Shown here piece by piece: positions 45,401 through 53,222 of a stretch of DNA of 64,000 nucleotides. Positions within the stretch are counted from its first letter, which is position 1, and every line of letters starts with the position of its first letter. A program made the position numbers and the translations under genes. Source of the stretch: Ottowia sp. (GTDB taxonomy: Bacteria; Pseudomonadota; Gammaproteobacteria; Burkholderiales; Burkholderiaceae_C); contig NZ_JADJCO010000003.1 in NCBI RefSeq assembly GCF_016703145.1, positions 372,001-436,000 on the forward strand, written 5' to 3'. Below the pieces are notes generated by a model that ran no database searches, had not been told where the DNA came from, and saw nothing but the letters and a program-made list of their open reading frames with translations.

Positions 45401-45495
45401 TTCTTGAACGTGAACACGCCCGCCAGCACGAACAGCAGCGTGCCCAGCACGATGAACAGCGGCTGGTGCAGCGCGTAGTGGATCAGCCGCTTCAT
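42406..45495 (-). CDS. czcA: Heavy-metal efflux RND transporter, CzcA/CusA family
   Basis: A 1029-residue proton-driven inner-membrane pump that exports metal cations through the periplasmic adaptor and outer-membrane channel. It has a single N-terminal helix (LIHYALHQPLFIVLGTLLF), two large periplasmic loops and two six-helix membrane clusters. The heavy-metal-RND signature GAMDFGIIVDGAVIVIEN is in helix 4. The DFG/VDGAV pattern is typical of the HME-RND group. Whether it exports Co/Zn/Cd or Cu/Ag cannot be decided by eye. The start at 45495 overlaps the czcB stop by 4 bp (ATGA). Confidence 0.92.
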   Translation of the reverse strand: MKRLIHYALHQPLFIVLGTLLFVLAGVFTFKNLSVEAFPDVTDTQVTVITLYPGRAAEEVEKQVTLPVEVALSGLPNAIRLFSHTQFGLSYTVITYDDKADVLQARAQVNERLRAADLPPGVEADIAPNATPVGEVMRYRLRGDGKTPTELRTLQDWTVERALRQVPGVADVVSMGGFIKQYEVQPDLEKLRAHKLTLQNLLDALGRGNANAGGSYVAQGAQQYAIRGIGFLRSPDDIGHIAVSARHGTPVLVRDVARVTVGAVPRLGIVGQDDADDVVTGIVIMRKGENPSVVLQGVKERIEQLNTRELPRGVRIVPFYDRTWLMGKTMSTVFRNLVEGALLVALVLYLFLSNLRASLAVVVVIPLALLSTFMGLKVMGVPANLLSLGAMDFGIIVDGAVIVIENIMHRLAQKGENLRDDERREVVARAANEVGRPTLFSMLIIIAAHIPIFALQRHEGRIFQPMALSVTTALIGALAFSLTLVPLLAYWMLRRRLPHDDNRLVAACKRAYRPVLDWALAHRRKVVVLALAAFGLSLGVASRLGSEFLPELNEGTFWANWDMPASVSQDEAARILRQARLALRDMPEVRTVVSKAGQPEDGTDPKTLSMAEMFIDIKPAEEWRKGLTRDALIAEMDRRLAAIPGIDPAFSQPIRDNVLESISQIKGQIVVKVSGDDLAVLRSVMEQMQAQFKQVAGVQRAEVDRLGELPQLQIEIDREAAGRVGLNIQDVQDVIETALAGKAATQIWEGERKFAVAVRLPQDRRGIASLPLTLVPTPDGGSVPLGNIATLTETSGAMNIAREAGRRTMAIGVFIKGRDMGSVVRDMQQRVAAHVKLPEGYAVTWSGEFENQERAMKRLSVVVPISLLLIFVLLFDAFKSFKMAALILLNVPLALIGGFVALWLLGIPLSVSAAIGFIALSGQAVLNGVVMLSGFQQLRDEGCSALEAARLGSMQRLRTVLMTALLAALGMLPMALSRDIGSETQRPLAVVIIGGLVTACLLTLVVLPALYVAWFGKAQPRPADAPAAA

Positions 45496-46700
45496 GGGCG
45501 CGCAGCCTCCGGCTGGCTGGCCGGCGCCGATGCGGGCGGCGCGCGCAGGGCGGCGTCCTGCTGGGCCATGCGGAACTGCTGCAGCAACAGCAGGGCGTTC
45601 TCGGTCACCACCCGCTCGTTCGGCTGGATGCCGCTGGTCACCACCACGTCGCGCGCGCCTTCGTCGGCGGTCTGCACCCGCCGCCGCTCGAACACGCCCG
45701 GCGCCACCTGCACCACCACCAGGTGCTCGGCGCCGCGCAGGATCACCGCGCTGGCCGGCACCGACACGCCGCGCTGGTTGCCGCGCTCGATGTAGGCCGT
45801 GCCCAGCATCTCGGCCTTCAGGCGCCGGTCGGCGTTGGCCACCACGCCGCGCACCTTGATGGTGCGGGTGGCCGGATCGATCACGTCGGCGATGGCCGCC
45901 ACCCGCGCCTCGAACGGCAGGTCGGGCAGCGCCGCCACGCGCAGCACGAAGGTCTGGCCGGGCCGCAGCGCGTTCACGTCGATGTCGCGCGCGTCCAGTT
46001 GCACCCACAGGGACGTGGGATCGGTGATGGTGAACAGCGCCGGCGCGCCGGGGCCGAACTGCTCCGGCCGCAGTTCCTGGCCGGGGTTGAGGTTGCGCTC
46101 CACCACCACGCCCGCGATGCCGGCGCGGAGCGCCAGTTGCTGGTCCACGCCGGCGTCGCTGCCGTACAGGCGGGTGCGGGCGCCGGCGCGCGCCACCTCG
46201 GCCCGGGCGCGGGCGGCGTCGGCCTCGGCCTGCTCCAGGTCCTTGCGCGCGACGACGCCCGCCTCGAACAGCTCGCGCTGGCGCGCCAGGGCCTTGCGCG
46301 CCAGATCGGCGTCGGTGCCGGCCTTGAGCGTGTCGGCCTGGGCCACGGCGAAGTCGGGCGAGGCCATGCGCGCCAGCACCGCGCCGGCCGCCACCGGCTG
46401 GCTCACGTCCGCCTGGATGGCCACCACCCGGCCGGCGAAGGCAGGGTAGATGCGCTGGGTGCGCTCCTCGTTCCACACCAGCTTGGCGGGCAGTTGCGCG
46501 GGGATGCTGATGACCTGCTCGGCCGCCATCACGTCGATGAGCTGGAGGTGCGGATGCCCGGCCGGATAGCGCAACTGCTCCCCCTGCAGCACGGGGCCGG
46601 GCGCCTCGGCGGCGGGCGCGGGCGCGTCCTTGCCGCAACCGGCCAGGCCCGCCAGCAGAGCCGCGAGAAGGAGGGAGGGGACGAAGCGGAACGGCTTCAC
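45492..46700 (-). CDS. czcB: RND efflux periplasmic adaptor (membrane fusion protein), CzcB type
   Basis: A 402-residue lipoprotein adaptor starting with GTG. The signal and lipobox are LLLAALLAGLAGCGKD. Then come the lipoyl/barrel-sandwich half (FAGRVVAIQADVSQPVAAG), a helical hairpin (about residues 130-190), the second lipoyl half (LRAGIAGVVVERNLNPGQEL) and beta-barrel domains. It bridges CzcA and CzcC across the periplasm. It overlaps czcC (GTGA) and czcA (ATGA) by 4 bp each, so the three are translated together. Confidence 0.92.
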   Translation of the reverse strand: MKPFRFVPSLLLAALLAGLAGCGKDAPAPAAEAPGPVLQGEQLRYPAGHPHLQLIDVMAAEQVISIPAQLPAKLVWNEERTQRIYPAFAGRVVAIQADVSQPVAAGAVLARMASPDFAVAQADTLKAGTDADLARKALARQRELFEAGVVARKDLEQAEADAARARAEVARAGARTRLYGSDAGVDQQLALRAGIAGVVVERNLNPGQELRPEQFGPGAPALFTITDPTSLWVQLDARDIDVNALRPGQTFVLRVAALPDLPFEARVAAIADVIDPATRTIKVRGVVANADRRLKAEMLGTAYIERGNQRGVSVPASAVILRGAEHLVVVQVAPGVFERRRVQTADEGARDVVVTSGIQPNERVVTENALLLLQQFRMAQQDAALRAPPASAPASQPEAARP

Positions 46701-47995
46701 GGCGTGCCTTCGGAAGTGTGGGAAAGGGGATCGGCCGCCGGCGGTGAGGTGCGCAGGCGCCAGGCACCGGCGGCCTTGGCGGCCTCGGCGCGGAGGGCCA
46801 GCGCCTCCATCAGCGTGGCGCGCAGCGTGCGGCGGGCGTCGAGCAGGTCGGTCAGCGACAGCGCGCCCCTCTGGTAGGCGAACTCGGCCGACTGCGCCAC
46901 CTGGCGCGCGCGCGGCAGGATGTCCTGGTCGTAGCGGCGCATGCGCTCGCCGGCGGTACCGGCCTCCAGTTGCAGCCGGCGCAGGTCGGCCAGGGCGGCG
47001 CGCTGGACCTGCTCGTGGCCGTCCTCGGCCTGCCGCAGTTGCGCCAGCGCGCGGCCGACCTCGCCCTCGAAGCCGTGGCCCCATTGCAGCGGAAGCTGCG
47101 CGCGCAGCTCCACCAGGCGGGTGGAGGTGCCGGGGTAGTGGTTCAGGGACACGCCCCAGGTCACGTCGGCCTTGCGCAGCGCCCGCGCGCCGTCCGCGGC
47201 GGCTTGCGCGGCCTGCACGCGCCGGGCGGCGGCACGCACGTCCGGTCGGGCCTGGGCCAGCGCGGCCAGATCGGCGGACGCCGCCGCGGACGCCAGCGGC
47301 GGCCAGTCGCCCGCCACGGCCAGCCGCTCGGCCTGCTGCGCGCGCCCGGTGAGCAGCCCCAGCGCCAGGGCGGCGCGCTGGCGCTCCAGGACGGTGGCCT
47401 CGGCGTCGGCGCGCACACGCTCGGCCTCGATCTCGATGCGGGTGGCGTCCTGCCGCGCCAGATCGCCCGCCCGCGCCCGGCGTCCGCTGCTGTCGGCCAG
47501 TTGGCGCACATCGTCCGCCAGCGCCTCGGTCAGCGCCAGGCGCTGCTGCGCCGCCAGCAGGTCGTAGAAGGCCCCCTGCGCCGCCAGCATCTGCCGCACC
47601 ACGACCTCGTCCAGGTCCTGCGCCGCCGCGCCGGCCGTCTCCTCGGCGCCGCGCGTGCGCAGGACGCGCTTGTCGCCGCGCTCCCAGGTCCAGTCGATGC
47701 CGATGCCCTTGTCGATGCGCTTGCTGTGCCAGGGCCCGCTGCCGACGCCGTTCTGCAGGTCGATCGACGACAGCTTGCCGGACAGCACCGGAAACGGCGC
47801 CCGGTTGGCCGCCAGCACGTCGGCGCGCGCGGCGGCCAAACCGCCTCGGGCCAGCGCCACGTCGAGGTTGTCGCGCGCCTCCCGCAGTGCCTGCGGCAGC
47901 GTCAGCGCCTGAACCTGCGCCCGGGCTGGCGCCGCGGCCAGGCACGCGCACAATACCGGGGCCGCCAGGCGCGCCGCGAACGAGGATTTCAGCAT
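46697..47995 (-). CDS. czcC: Outer-membrane efflux channel, CzcC/TolC family
   Basis: A 432-residue protein with a signal peptide ending ARAQ and two OEP repeats of long amphipathic helices, for example ALTEALADDVRQLADSSGRR and RQVAQSAEFAYQRGALSLTD, as in trimeric TolC-like channels. It is the first gene of the czcCBA operon and is divergent from the response regulator gene with an 84-bp gap that holds a tandem 10-bp repeat. Confidence 0.88.
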   Translation of the reverse strand: MLKSSFAARLAAPVLCACLAAAPARAQVQALTLPQALREARDNLDVALARGGLAAARADVLAANRAPFPVLSGKLSSIDLQNGVGSGPWHSKRIDKGIGIDWTWERGDKRVLRTRGAEETAGAAAQDLDEVVVRQMLAAQGAFYDLLAAQQRLALTEALADDVRQLADSSGRRARAGDLARQDATRIEIEAERVRADAEATVLERQRAALALGLLTGRAQQAERLAVAGDWPPLASAAASADLAALAQARPDVRAAARRVQAAQAAADGARALRKADVTWGVSLNHYPGTSTRLVELRAQLPLQWGHGFEGEVGRALAQLRQAEDGHEQVQRAALADLRRLQLEAGTAGERMRRYDQDILPRARQVAQSAEFAYQRGALSLTDLLDARRTLRATLMEALALRAEAAKAAGAWRLRTSPPAADPLSHTSEGTP

Positions 47996-48017
47996 GATCC
48001 GTTTGTCGCACGGCCCG

Positions 48018-48038
48018 CCTGACCGCCACCTGACCGCC
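48018..48038. promoter_or_regulatory. Tandem 10-bp direct repeat with 11-bp period, candidate response-regulator site
   Basis: CCTGACCGCC occurs at 48018-48027 and again at 48029-48038. OmpR-family regulators bind as head-to-tail dimers to direct repeats spaced about 11 bp, and an OmpR-family gene begins 41 bp away. The site lies between the divergent czcC and regulator genes and could control both. The link is inferred. Confidence 0.5.
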
Positions 48039-48079
48039 GCCCTCCGTAGAAACCACAGCCCGTCCACCCCGCTGCCGCC

Positions 48080-48787
48080 ATGCGCATCCTGCTGGTCGAA
48101 GACGATCCCGTGCTCAGCGACGTCATGCAGCGCAGCCTGCGCCAGCACGGCTGCCGGGTGGACGCGGCGGCCACCCTCGACGCCGCGCGCCACTGGTGGC
48201 GGACGCAGCCCTTCGACGCCGTCCTGCTCGACCTGAACCTGCCCGTCTGCGGCGCCGCGCGCGGCGGCATGGGCAACGGCCTGGACCTGGTGCGCGAGGC
48301 GCGCGCGCGCGGCGACCGCACGCCGGTGCTGGTGCTCACCGCCCGCGACCGCACCGAGCAGCGCATCGCCGGCCTCGACGCCGGCGCCGACGACTACCTC
48401 GGCAAGCCCTTCGACCTGGCCGAGGTCGAGGCGCGCCTGCGCGCGCTGTTGCGCCGCGCCCACGCCACCGACGACCACGTGCGCCTGGGCCGGCTACGGC
48501 TCGACCGCCGCGCCCGCCGCCTGGCGCTGGACGGTGCGCCCTGCGAACTGCCCGCGCGCGAGTTCGAGGTGCTGTGGGAGCTGCTCACGCCGCCGGGGCG
48601 CGTGGTCAGCAAGCGCATGCTCGCCGACAAGCTGTCCGAGGGCGACGACCTGCTGGGCGACAACGCGCTGGAGGCCTTCATCTCGCGCCTGCGCCGCAAG
48701 CTCGCCGGCAGCGGCGCGCACATCCGCACCCTGCGCGGGCTCGGCTACCTCATCGAGGCGGTGGCCCCGGCCCCGCCGGCGCCATGA
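48080..48787 (+). CDS. OmpR-family response regulator for the metal efflux operon
   Basis: A 235-residue two-domain regulator. The receiver has acidic pair VEDD, phosphoacceptor D51 in LLDLNLP, LTARD and the conserved lysine in LGKPFD. The C-terminal winged helix contains PAREFEVLWELLTPPGRVVS and LRTLRGLGYLIE-type ending. Unusually, about eight extra residues (CGAARGGMGN region) follow the DLNLP loop, next to the phosphorylation site. It is divergent from czcCBA and followed by a sensor kinase, so metal-responsive control of the pump is likely. Confidence 0.9.
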   Translation: MRILLVEDDPVLSDVMQRSLRQHGCRVDAAATLDAARHWWRTQPFDAVLLDLNLPVCGAARGGMGNGLDLVREARARGDRTPVLVLTARDRTEQRIAGLDAGADDYLGKPFDLAEVEARLRALLRRAHATDDHVRLGRLRLDRRARRLALDGAPCELPAREFEVLWELLTPPGRVVSKRMLADKLSEGDDLLGDNALEAFISRLRRKLAGSGAHIRTLRGLGYLIEAVAPAPPAP

Positions 48788-48845
48788 GCGCGCCGGGCCG
48801 CTCCCAAGCGCTCGTCCCGAAGCGCGTCGCGCGGAGGGCCGTCCA

Positions 48846-50297
48846 GTGAACGCCGCGCCGGGCCCGACCGGCGCCAAGCCCGCGCTGCGCAGCCAACTGG
48901 TCTGGCGCGTGGTGTGGCCGCTGGTGCTGAGCTGGGGCCTGGGCTCCGTCACCGCCCTGTGGCTGGCCAGCCGCTACGTGCAGGGCGCCTACGACCGCGC
49001 CCTGCTGGACGACGCCTACGCCATCGCCGCGCAAGTCACCGTCGTGGACGGCCGGCCGCGCGTGGCGCTGACCTCGCACGAGCTGGAGACGCTGCTGTAC
49101 GACCACAGCGAGCGCCTGTACTTCGCCCTGCGCACCCCCGGAGGCGGCTTCCTGGCCGGCCAGGCCGGCGTGCCGGACGCGCCGCCCCTGGCCGACGCGC
49201 CCTACGCCTTTGGCGACGACCATATCCGCGACCGCCCCGTGCGCGTGGTCACCCTGCGCCGCCGGCCGGACGACCCCTTCATCGTCGTCATCGCCCAGAC
49301 CACCGAGGCGCGCCGTCGGCTGCTGCGCGACCTGCTCACGACCTCGGCGCCGGTGCAGGTCGCCTTCCTGCTGCTGACGGCCTGGTGGCTGCGCCGCACC
49401 ATCGGGCGGCAGCTCCAGCCCCTGGGCCAGTTGCAGGACGCCGTCAGCCAGCGCGATGCCGACGACCTCTCGCCCCTGCCGGCGGCGCTGGCCGCCGACG
49501 CCGCGACGCGCGACATCGCGCACCTGGGCGGCGCGCTGGACGCGCTGCTGGCCAAGCTGGCGCGCAGCCTGGCGGCGCAGCGCGAATTCAGCGGCAACGT
49601 GGCGCACGAATTGCGCACGCCGCTGGCCGGCATCCGCGCGCAGGCCGAATTCGCGCTGGCGCAGGACGAGCCCGCGCAGTGGCGCGCGCAGCTCGAGGGC
49701 ATCCTGCGCAGCGAGACACGCGCCAGCCACTTCGTCGACCAGTTGCTGGCGCTGGCGCGCGCCGACGAGGCGCAGACCGCGCTGCGGTTGAAGGCCGTGG
49801 CGCTCGACGAACTGGTGCAAGACGCCATCCTGCGCTTCTTGCCGCGCGCCGACGCGCTGGGCGTGGACCTGGGCGTGGACCTGGACGGCACCGGCCCCGA
49901 GCGCCCGGTGCTCGTCCGGGGCGACGCCACGCTGATCGACGGCATCCTCAACAACCTGCTGGACAACGCGCTGCGCCATGGCCGCGCCGCCGCGCCGCGG
50001 GTGACGGTGGAGCTGGCGCGGCAACCCGCGGCCGGCGACGGCGCGGCCGGGCGGATCATGCTGGCCGTGTTCGACAACGGCCCCGGCCTGCCTCCCGGCG
50101 AGCACGAGCGCGTGCTGGCGCGCGGCGCGCAGGGCGCCAGCCCGGCGCCGCACAGGGCCACGCCGGGCCAGGGCGCCGGCCTGGGCCTGGCCATCGTGCG
50201 CCGCTACGCCGCGCTGCTGGGCGCGCGCTTCGTGCTGGAGGCCGCGCCGCGCCCACCGGGGCTGGTGGCGCGGGTGTGGTTGGATGCCTGTCCGTGA
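48846..50297 (+). CDS. Sensor histidine kinase, partner of the adjacent response regulator
   Basis: A 483-residue membrane kinase with GTG start. A first helix near residues 20-42 and a second near 165-185 bound a periplasmic sensor domain. The HisKA box is SGNVAHELRTPLAGIRAQAE, the N box NNLLDNALRHG, G1 VFDNGPGLPPGE and G2 GQGAGLGLAIVRRYA. The periplasmic domain matches the two-component sensor N-terminal type seen in QseC/TctE/CusS-like kinases. It lies 58 bp after the regulator gene. The ligand is probably the metal exported by CzcCBA, by position only. Confidence 0.9.
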   Translation: MNAAPGPTGAKPALRSQLVWRVVWPLVLSWGLGSVTALWLASRYVQGAYDRALLDDAYAIAAQVTVVDGRPRVALTSHELETLLYDHSERLYFALRTPGGGFLAGQAGVPDAPPLADAPYAFGDDHIRDRPVRVVTLRRRPDDPFIVVIAQTTEARRRLLRDLLTTSAPVQVAFLLLTAWWLRRTIGRQLQPLGQLQDAVSQRDADDLSPLPAALAADAATRDIAHLGGALDALLAKLARSLAAQREFSGNVAHELRTPLAGIRAQAEFALAQDEPAQWRAQLEGILRSETRASHFVDQLLALARADEAQTALRLKAVALDELVQDAILRFLPRADALGVDLGVDLDGTGPERPVLVRGDATLIDGILNNLLDNALRHGRAAAPRVTVELARQPAAGDGAAGRIMLAVFDNGPGLPPGEHERVLARGAQGASPAPHRATPGQGAGLGLAIVRRYAALLGARFVLEAAPRPPGLVARVWLDACP

Positions 50298-50366
50298 TTG
50301 CTATGCTTTGAGTAGCATCCTGCGCAATATGGACGCCGGCTTCAGGCTCATTTCTTTCTCAACTCA
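50298..50366 (-). repeat. Palindromic repeat copy L
   Basis: Reverse orientation: ATTGCTATGCTTTGAGTAGC, CTGCGCAATATGGACGCCGG, CTTCAGGCTCATTTC. It begins directly after the kinase stop codon. Confidence 0.88.
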
Positions 50367-50517
50367 CGGTTTTCAGCCGCCGGGCGGCGCGGCCAGGACG
50401 AGCGGGGACACGAGAGCAAGGGGCGAGGGTCATGGATCGGCATGCCCCGCACGGCGTCAAGGCGCACGGATGATGGGGCCGGTGCGAAAGTCCCGCGCGG
50501 CATAAGATGGCCGGGCC

Positions 50518-51579
50518 ATGGCCTCCCCCGACCTGCCTGGCCCCGGCGCCGGCGACCTCGTCGTCGCCCGCTCCGAAGGCCTGTACTGCCCGCCCGGCGA
50601 CTTCTACATCGACCCCTGGAAGCCGGTCGAGCGCGCCGTCATCACCCACGGCCATTCCGACCACGCGCGCCGGGGCCATGCGCACTACCTCGCCCACACC
50701 GACAGCGCCGGCGTGCTGCGCGCGCGCCTCGGCGCGGACATCACGCTGCAGACCCTGGCCTACGGCGACACGATCGAGCACCATGGCGTGCGCCTCTCGC
50801 TGCACCCGGCCGGGCACGTGCTGGGCTCGGCCCAGGTGCGGCTGCAACACGCCGGCCGCGTGTGGGTGGCCTCGGGCGACTACAAGACCGAGCCCGACGG
50901 CACCTGCGCGCCCTTCGAGCCGGTGCCCTGCGACACCTTCATCACCGAGTCCACCTTCGGCCTGCCGATCTACCGCTGGCCGACGCAGCCGCAGCTGTTC
51001 GCCGAGATCGACGCCTGGTGGCGGCGCAACGCGGAAGAGGGCCGCGCCTCGGTGCTCTTCTGCTACGCCTTCGGCAAGGCGCAGCGCATCCTGCACGGCG
51101 TCGATGCCTCCATCGGCCCCATCGTCGCGCACGGCGCCGTCCTGCCGCTGAACGCCGTCTACCGCGCCGCCGGCGTGGCGCTGCCGCCGACGTTGCGTGT
51201 GACAGACCCGGGCGTCGATGCGGCGCTGCTAAAGCGCGCGCTGGTGCTGGCGCCGCCCTCGGCGCAGGGCACGCCGTGGCTGCGCCGCTTCGGCCCCTAT
51301 GCCGACGCCTTCGCCAGCGGCTGGATGCAGCTGCGCGGCACGCGCCGGCGGCGCGGCGTGGACCGCGGCTTCGTCATGAGCGACCACGCCGACTGGCCCG
51401 GCCTGCAGCAGGCCATCGCCGCCACCGGCGCGAGCCGCGTCTTCGTCACCCACGGCAGCGTGGCGGTGATGGTGCGCTGGCTGCGCGAGCGCGGGCTGCA
51501 GGCGCAGGGCTTCGCCACCGAATACGGGGACGAGGATGAGCCGGCCGCCACCGCGCAAGGCGAAGGCGCCGCCGCGTGA
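50518..51579 (+). CDS. Ligase-associated DNA exonuclease (metallo-beta-lactamase fold)
   Basis: A 353-residue nuclease of the MBL/beta-CASP type found with bacterial ATP-dependent DNA ligases (TIGR04122 group). Seen: the metal-binding ITHGHSDHARRGH, LHPAGHVLGSAQV, VASGDYKTEPDG, ITESTFGLP and a late VMSDHADWPGL and FVTHG. It starts the four-gene repair operon and overlaps the ligase start by 4 bp (ATGA). The predicted job is processing of DNA ends before ligation. Confidence 0.92.
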   Translation: MASPDLPGPGAGDLVVARSEGLYCPPGDFYIDPWKPVERAVITHGHSDHARRGHAHYLAHTDSAGVLRARLGADITLQTLAYGDTIEHHGVRLSLHPAGHVLGSAQVRLQHAGRVWVASGDYKTEPDGTCAPFEPVPCDTFITESTFGLPIYRWPTQPQLFAEIDAWWRRNAEEGRASVLFCYAFGKAQRILHGVDASIGPIVAHGAVLPLNAVYRAAGVALPPTLRVTDPGVDAALLKRALVLAPPSAQGTPWLRRFGPYADAFASGWMQLRGTRRRRGVDRGFVMSDHADWPGLQQAIAATGASRVFVTHGSVAVMVRWLRERGLQAQGFATEYGDEDEPAATAQGEGAAA

Positions 51580-53222
51580 AAGCCTTCGCCGCCCTCTACC
51601 GCGACCTGGACGCCAGCACCTCCAGCCTGGCCAAGCAGGCCGCGCTGCAGCGCTACCTGCGCGCCGCGCCGCCGCAGGACGCGGCCTGGGCCGTCTACTT
51701 CCTGGCCGGCGGCAAACCGCGCCAGCTGGTGCCCGTCAAGCTGCTGCGCCTGCTGGCGCAGGAGGCGGCCGGCCTGCCCGAATGGCTGTTCGAGGAGAGC
51801 TACCAGGCCGTCGGCGACCTGGCCGAGACCATCGCGCTGCTGCTGCCGCCCCCCGGCGAAGCGCACGACCTGGGCCTGGCGCGGTGGGTCCAGGACCACC
51901 TGCTGCCCCTGCGCGGCGCACCCGCCGACGCGCTGCCCGAGCGCCTGCGCACCCAGTGGCGCCGGCTCGCGCCGGACGAGCGCCTGGTCTACTTCAAGCT
52001 CATCACCGGCGCCTTCCGCGTCGGCGTGTCGAAGCTGCAGGTCACGCAGGCGCTGGCGGCGGTGGGCGGCGTGGACGCCAAGCGCGTCGCGCAGCGCCTG
52101 ATGGGCTACACCCACCTCGGCGCGCGGCCCGATGCCGCCGCCTACGCCGCCCTCGTCGCGCCCGAGGCCGCGCAGGAGCGCGCGGCGCAGACCAGCGGCC
52201 AGCCGTACCCCTTCTTCCTGGCGCATCCCTTCAACGTGGACATCGCGCAGTTCGACGCGCTGCTGGGCCCGACCGCCGGCTGGCTGGTCGAATGGAAGTG
52301 GGACGGCATCCGCGCCCAGCTCGTCAAGCGCGCCGGCCAGGTGTGGCTGTGGTCGCGCGGCGAGGAGCTGGTGACCGAGCGCTTCCCCGAACTCGCCGCC
52401 ATGGGCGAGGCGCTGCCCGACGACAGCGTGCTCGACGGCGAGATCGTGGTCTGGCGCGACGGCACGGTGCAGCCCTTCGCCGAACTGCAGAGGCGCATCG
52501 GCCGCAAGACCCTCGGCCCCAAGCTGCTGCGCGAGCTGCCCGTGGTGCTGCTGGCCTACGACCTGATCGAGCACGCGGGCCGCGACCTGCGCGCGCTGCC
52601 GCAGGACCAGCGCCGCGCGCGGCTGGACGCGCTGCTGCGCGAGGTGAACCATCCGCTGCTCGTCCCCAGCCCCGTGATCGGGGGCGACGGCTGGGCCGAC
52701 TTGGCCCGCCTGCGCGAATCCGCCCGAGAGCGCGGCGTGGAAGGCATGATGCTCAAGCGCCGCGACGCGCGCTACGGCGTCGGCCGCACCAAGGACGTGG
52801 GCGTGTGGTGGAAGTGGAAGATCGACCCGCTCAGCGTCGATGCCGTGCTGGTGTACGCCCAGCGCGGCCACGGCCGCCGCGCCAGCCTCTACAGCGACTA
52901 CACCTTCGCCGTGTGGAACGGCCTGCCCGGCGACGCCGAGCGCCAGCTGGTGCCCTTCGCCAAGGCCTACTCCGGCCTCACCGACGCCGAGATGGCGCGC
53001 GTGGACGCCGTCATCCGCAGGACCACCGTCGAGAGCTTCGGCCCCGTGCGCTCGGTCAAGCCCACGCTCGTCTTCGAACTCGGCTTCGAGGGCATCGCCC
53101 GCAGCACGCGCCACAAGAGCGGCATCGCCGTGCGCTTCCCGCGCATGCTGCGCTGGCGCGAGGACAAGCCGGTGGAGGAGGCCGACACGCTGCAGACGCT
53201 GGAGGCCTTGCTGCCGCCATGA
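51576..53222 (+). CDS. ATP-dependent DNA ligase (ligase-associated repair system)
   Basis: A 548-residue ATP-dependent ligase, separate from the NAD-dependent replicative ligase. It has an N-terminal helical DNA-binding domain, the adenylation motif EWKWDGIRAQ with lysine 241, motif III-like DDSVLDGEIVVWRDG, motif IV region GVEGMMLKRRDARYG, and VWWKWKIDPLSVDAVLVYAQ with motif V, then an OB-fold C-terminus. It overlaps both neighbours by 4 bp. The set is known as a ligase-associated DNA damage response cluster; the lesions it handles are not well established. Confidence 0.94.
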   Translation: MKAFAALYRDLDASTSSLAKQAALQRYLRAAPPQDAAWAVYFLAGGKPRQLVPVKLLRLLAQEAAGLPEWLFEESYQAVGDLAETIALLLPPPGEAHDLGLARWVQDHLLPLRGAPADALPERLRTQWRRLAPDERLVYFKLITGAFRVGVSKLQVTQALAAVGGVDAKRVAQRLMGYTHLGARPDAAAYAALVAPEAAQERAAQTSGQPYPFFLAHPFNVDIAQFDALLGPTAGWLVEWKWDGIRAQLVKRAGQVWLWSRGEELVTERFPELAAMGEALPDDSVLDGEIVVWRDGTVQPFAELQRRIGRKTLGPKLLRELPVVLLAYDLIEHAGRDLRALPQDQRRARLDALLREVNHPLLVPSPVIGGDGWADLARLRESARERGVEGMMLKRRDARYGVGRTKDVGVWWKWKIDPLSVDAVLVYAQRGHGRRASLYSDYTFAVWNGLPGDAERQLVPFAKAYSGLTDAEMARVDAVIRRTTVESFGPVRSVKPTLVFELGFEGIARSTRHKSGIAVRFPRMLRWREDKPVEEADTLQTLEALLPP

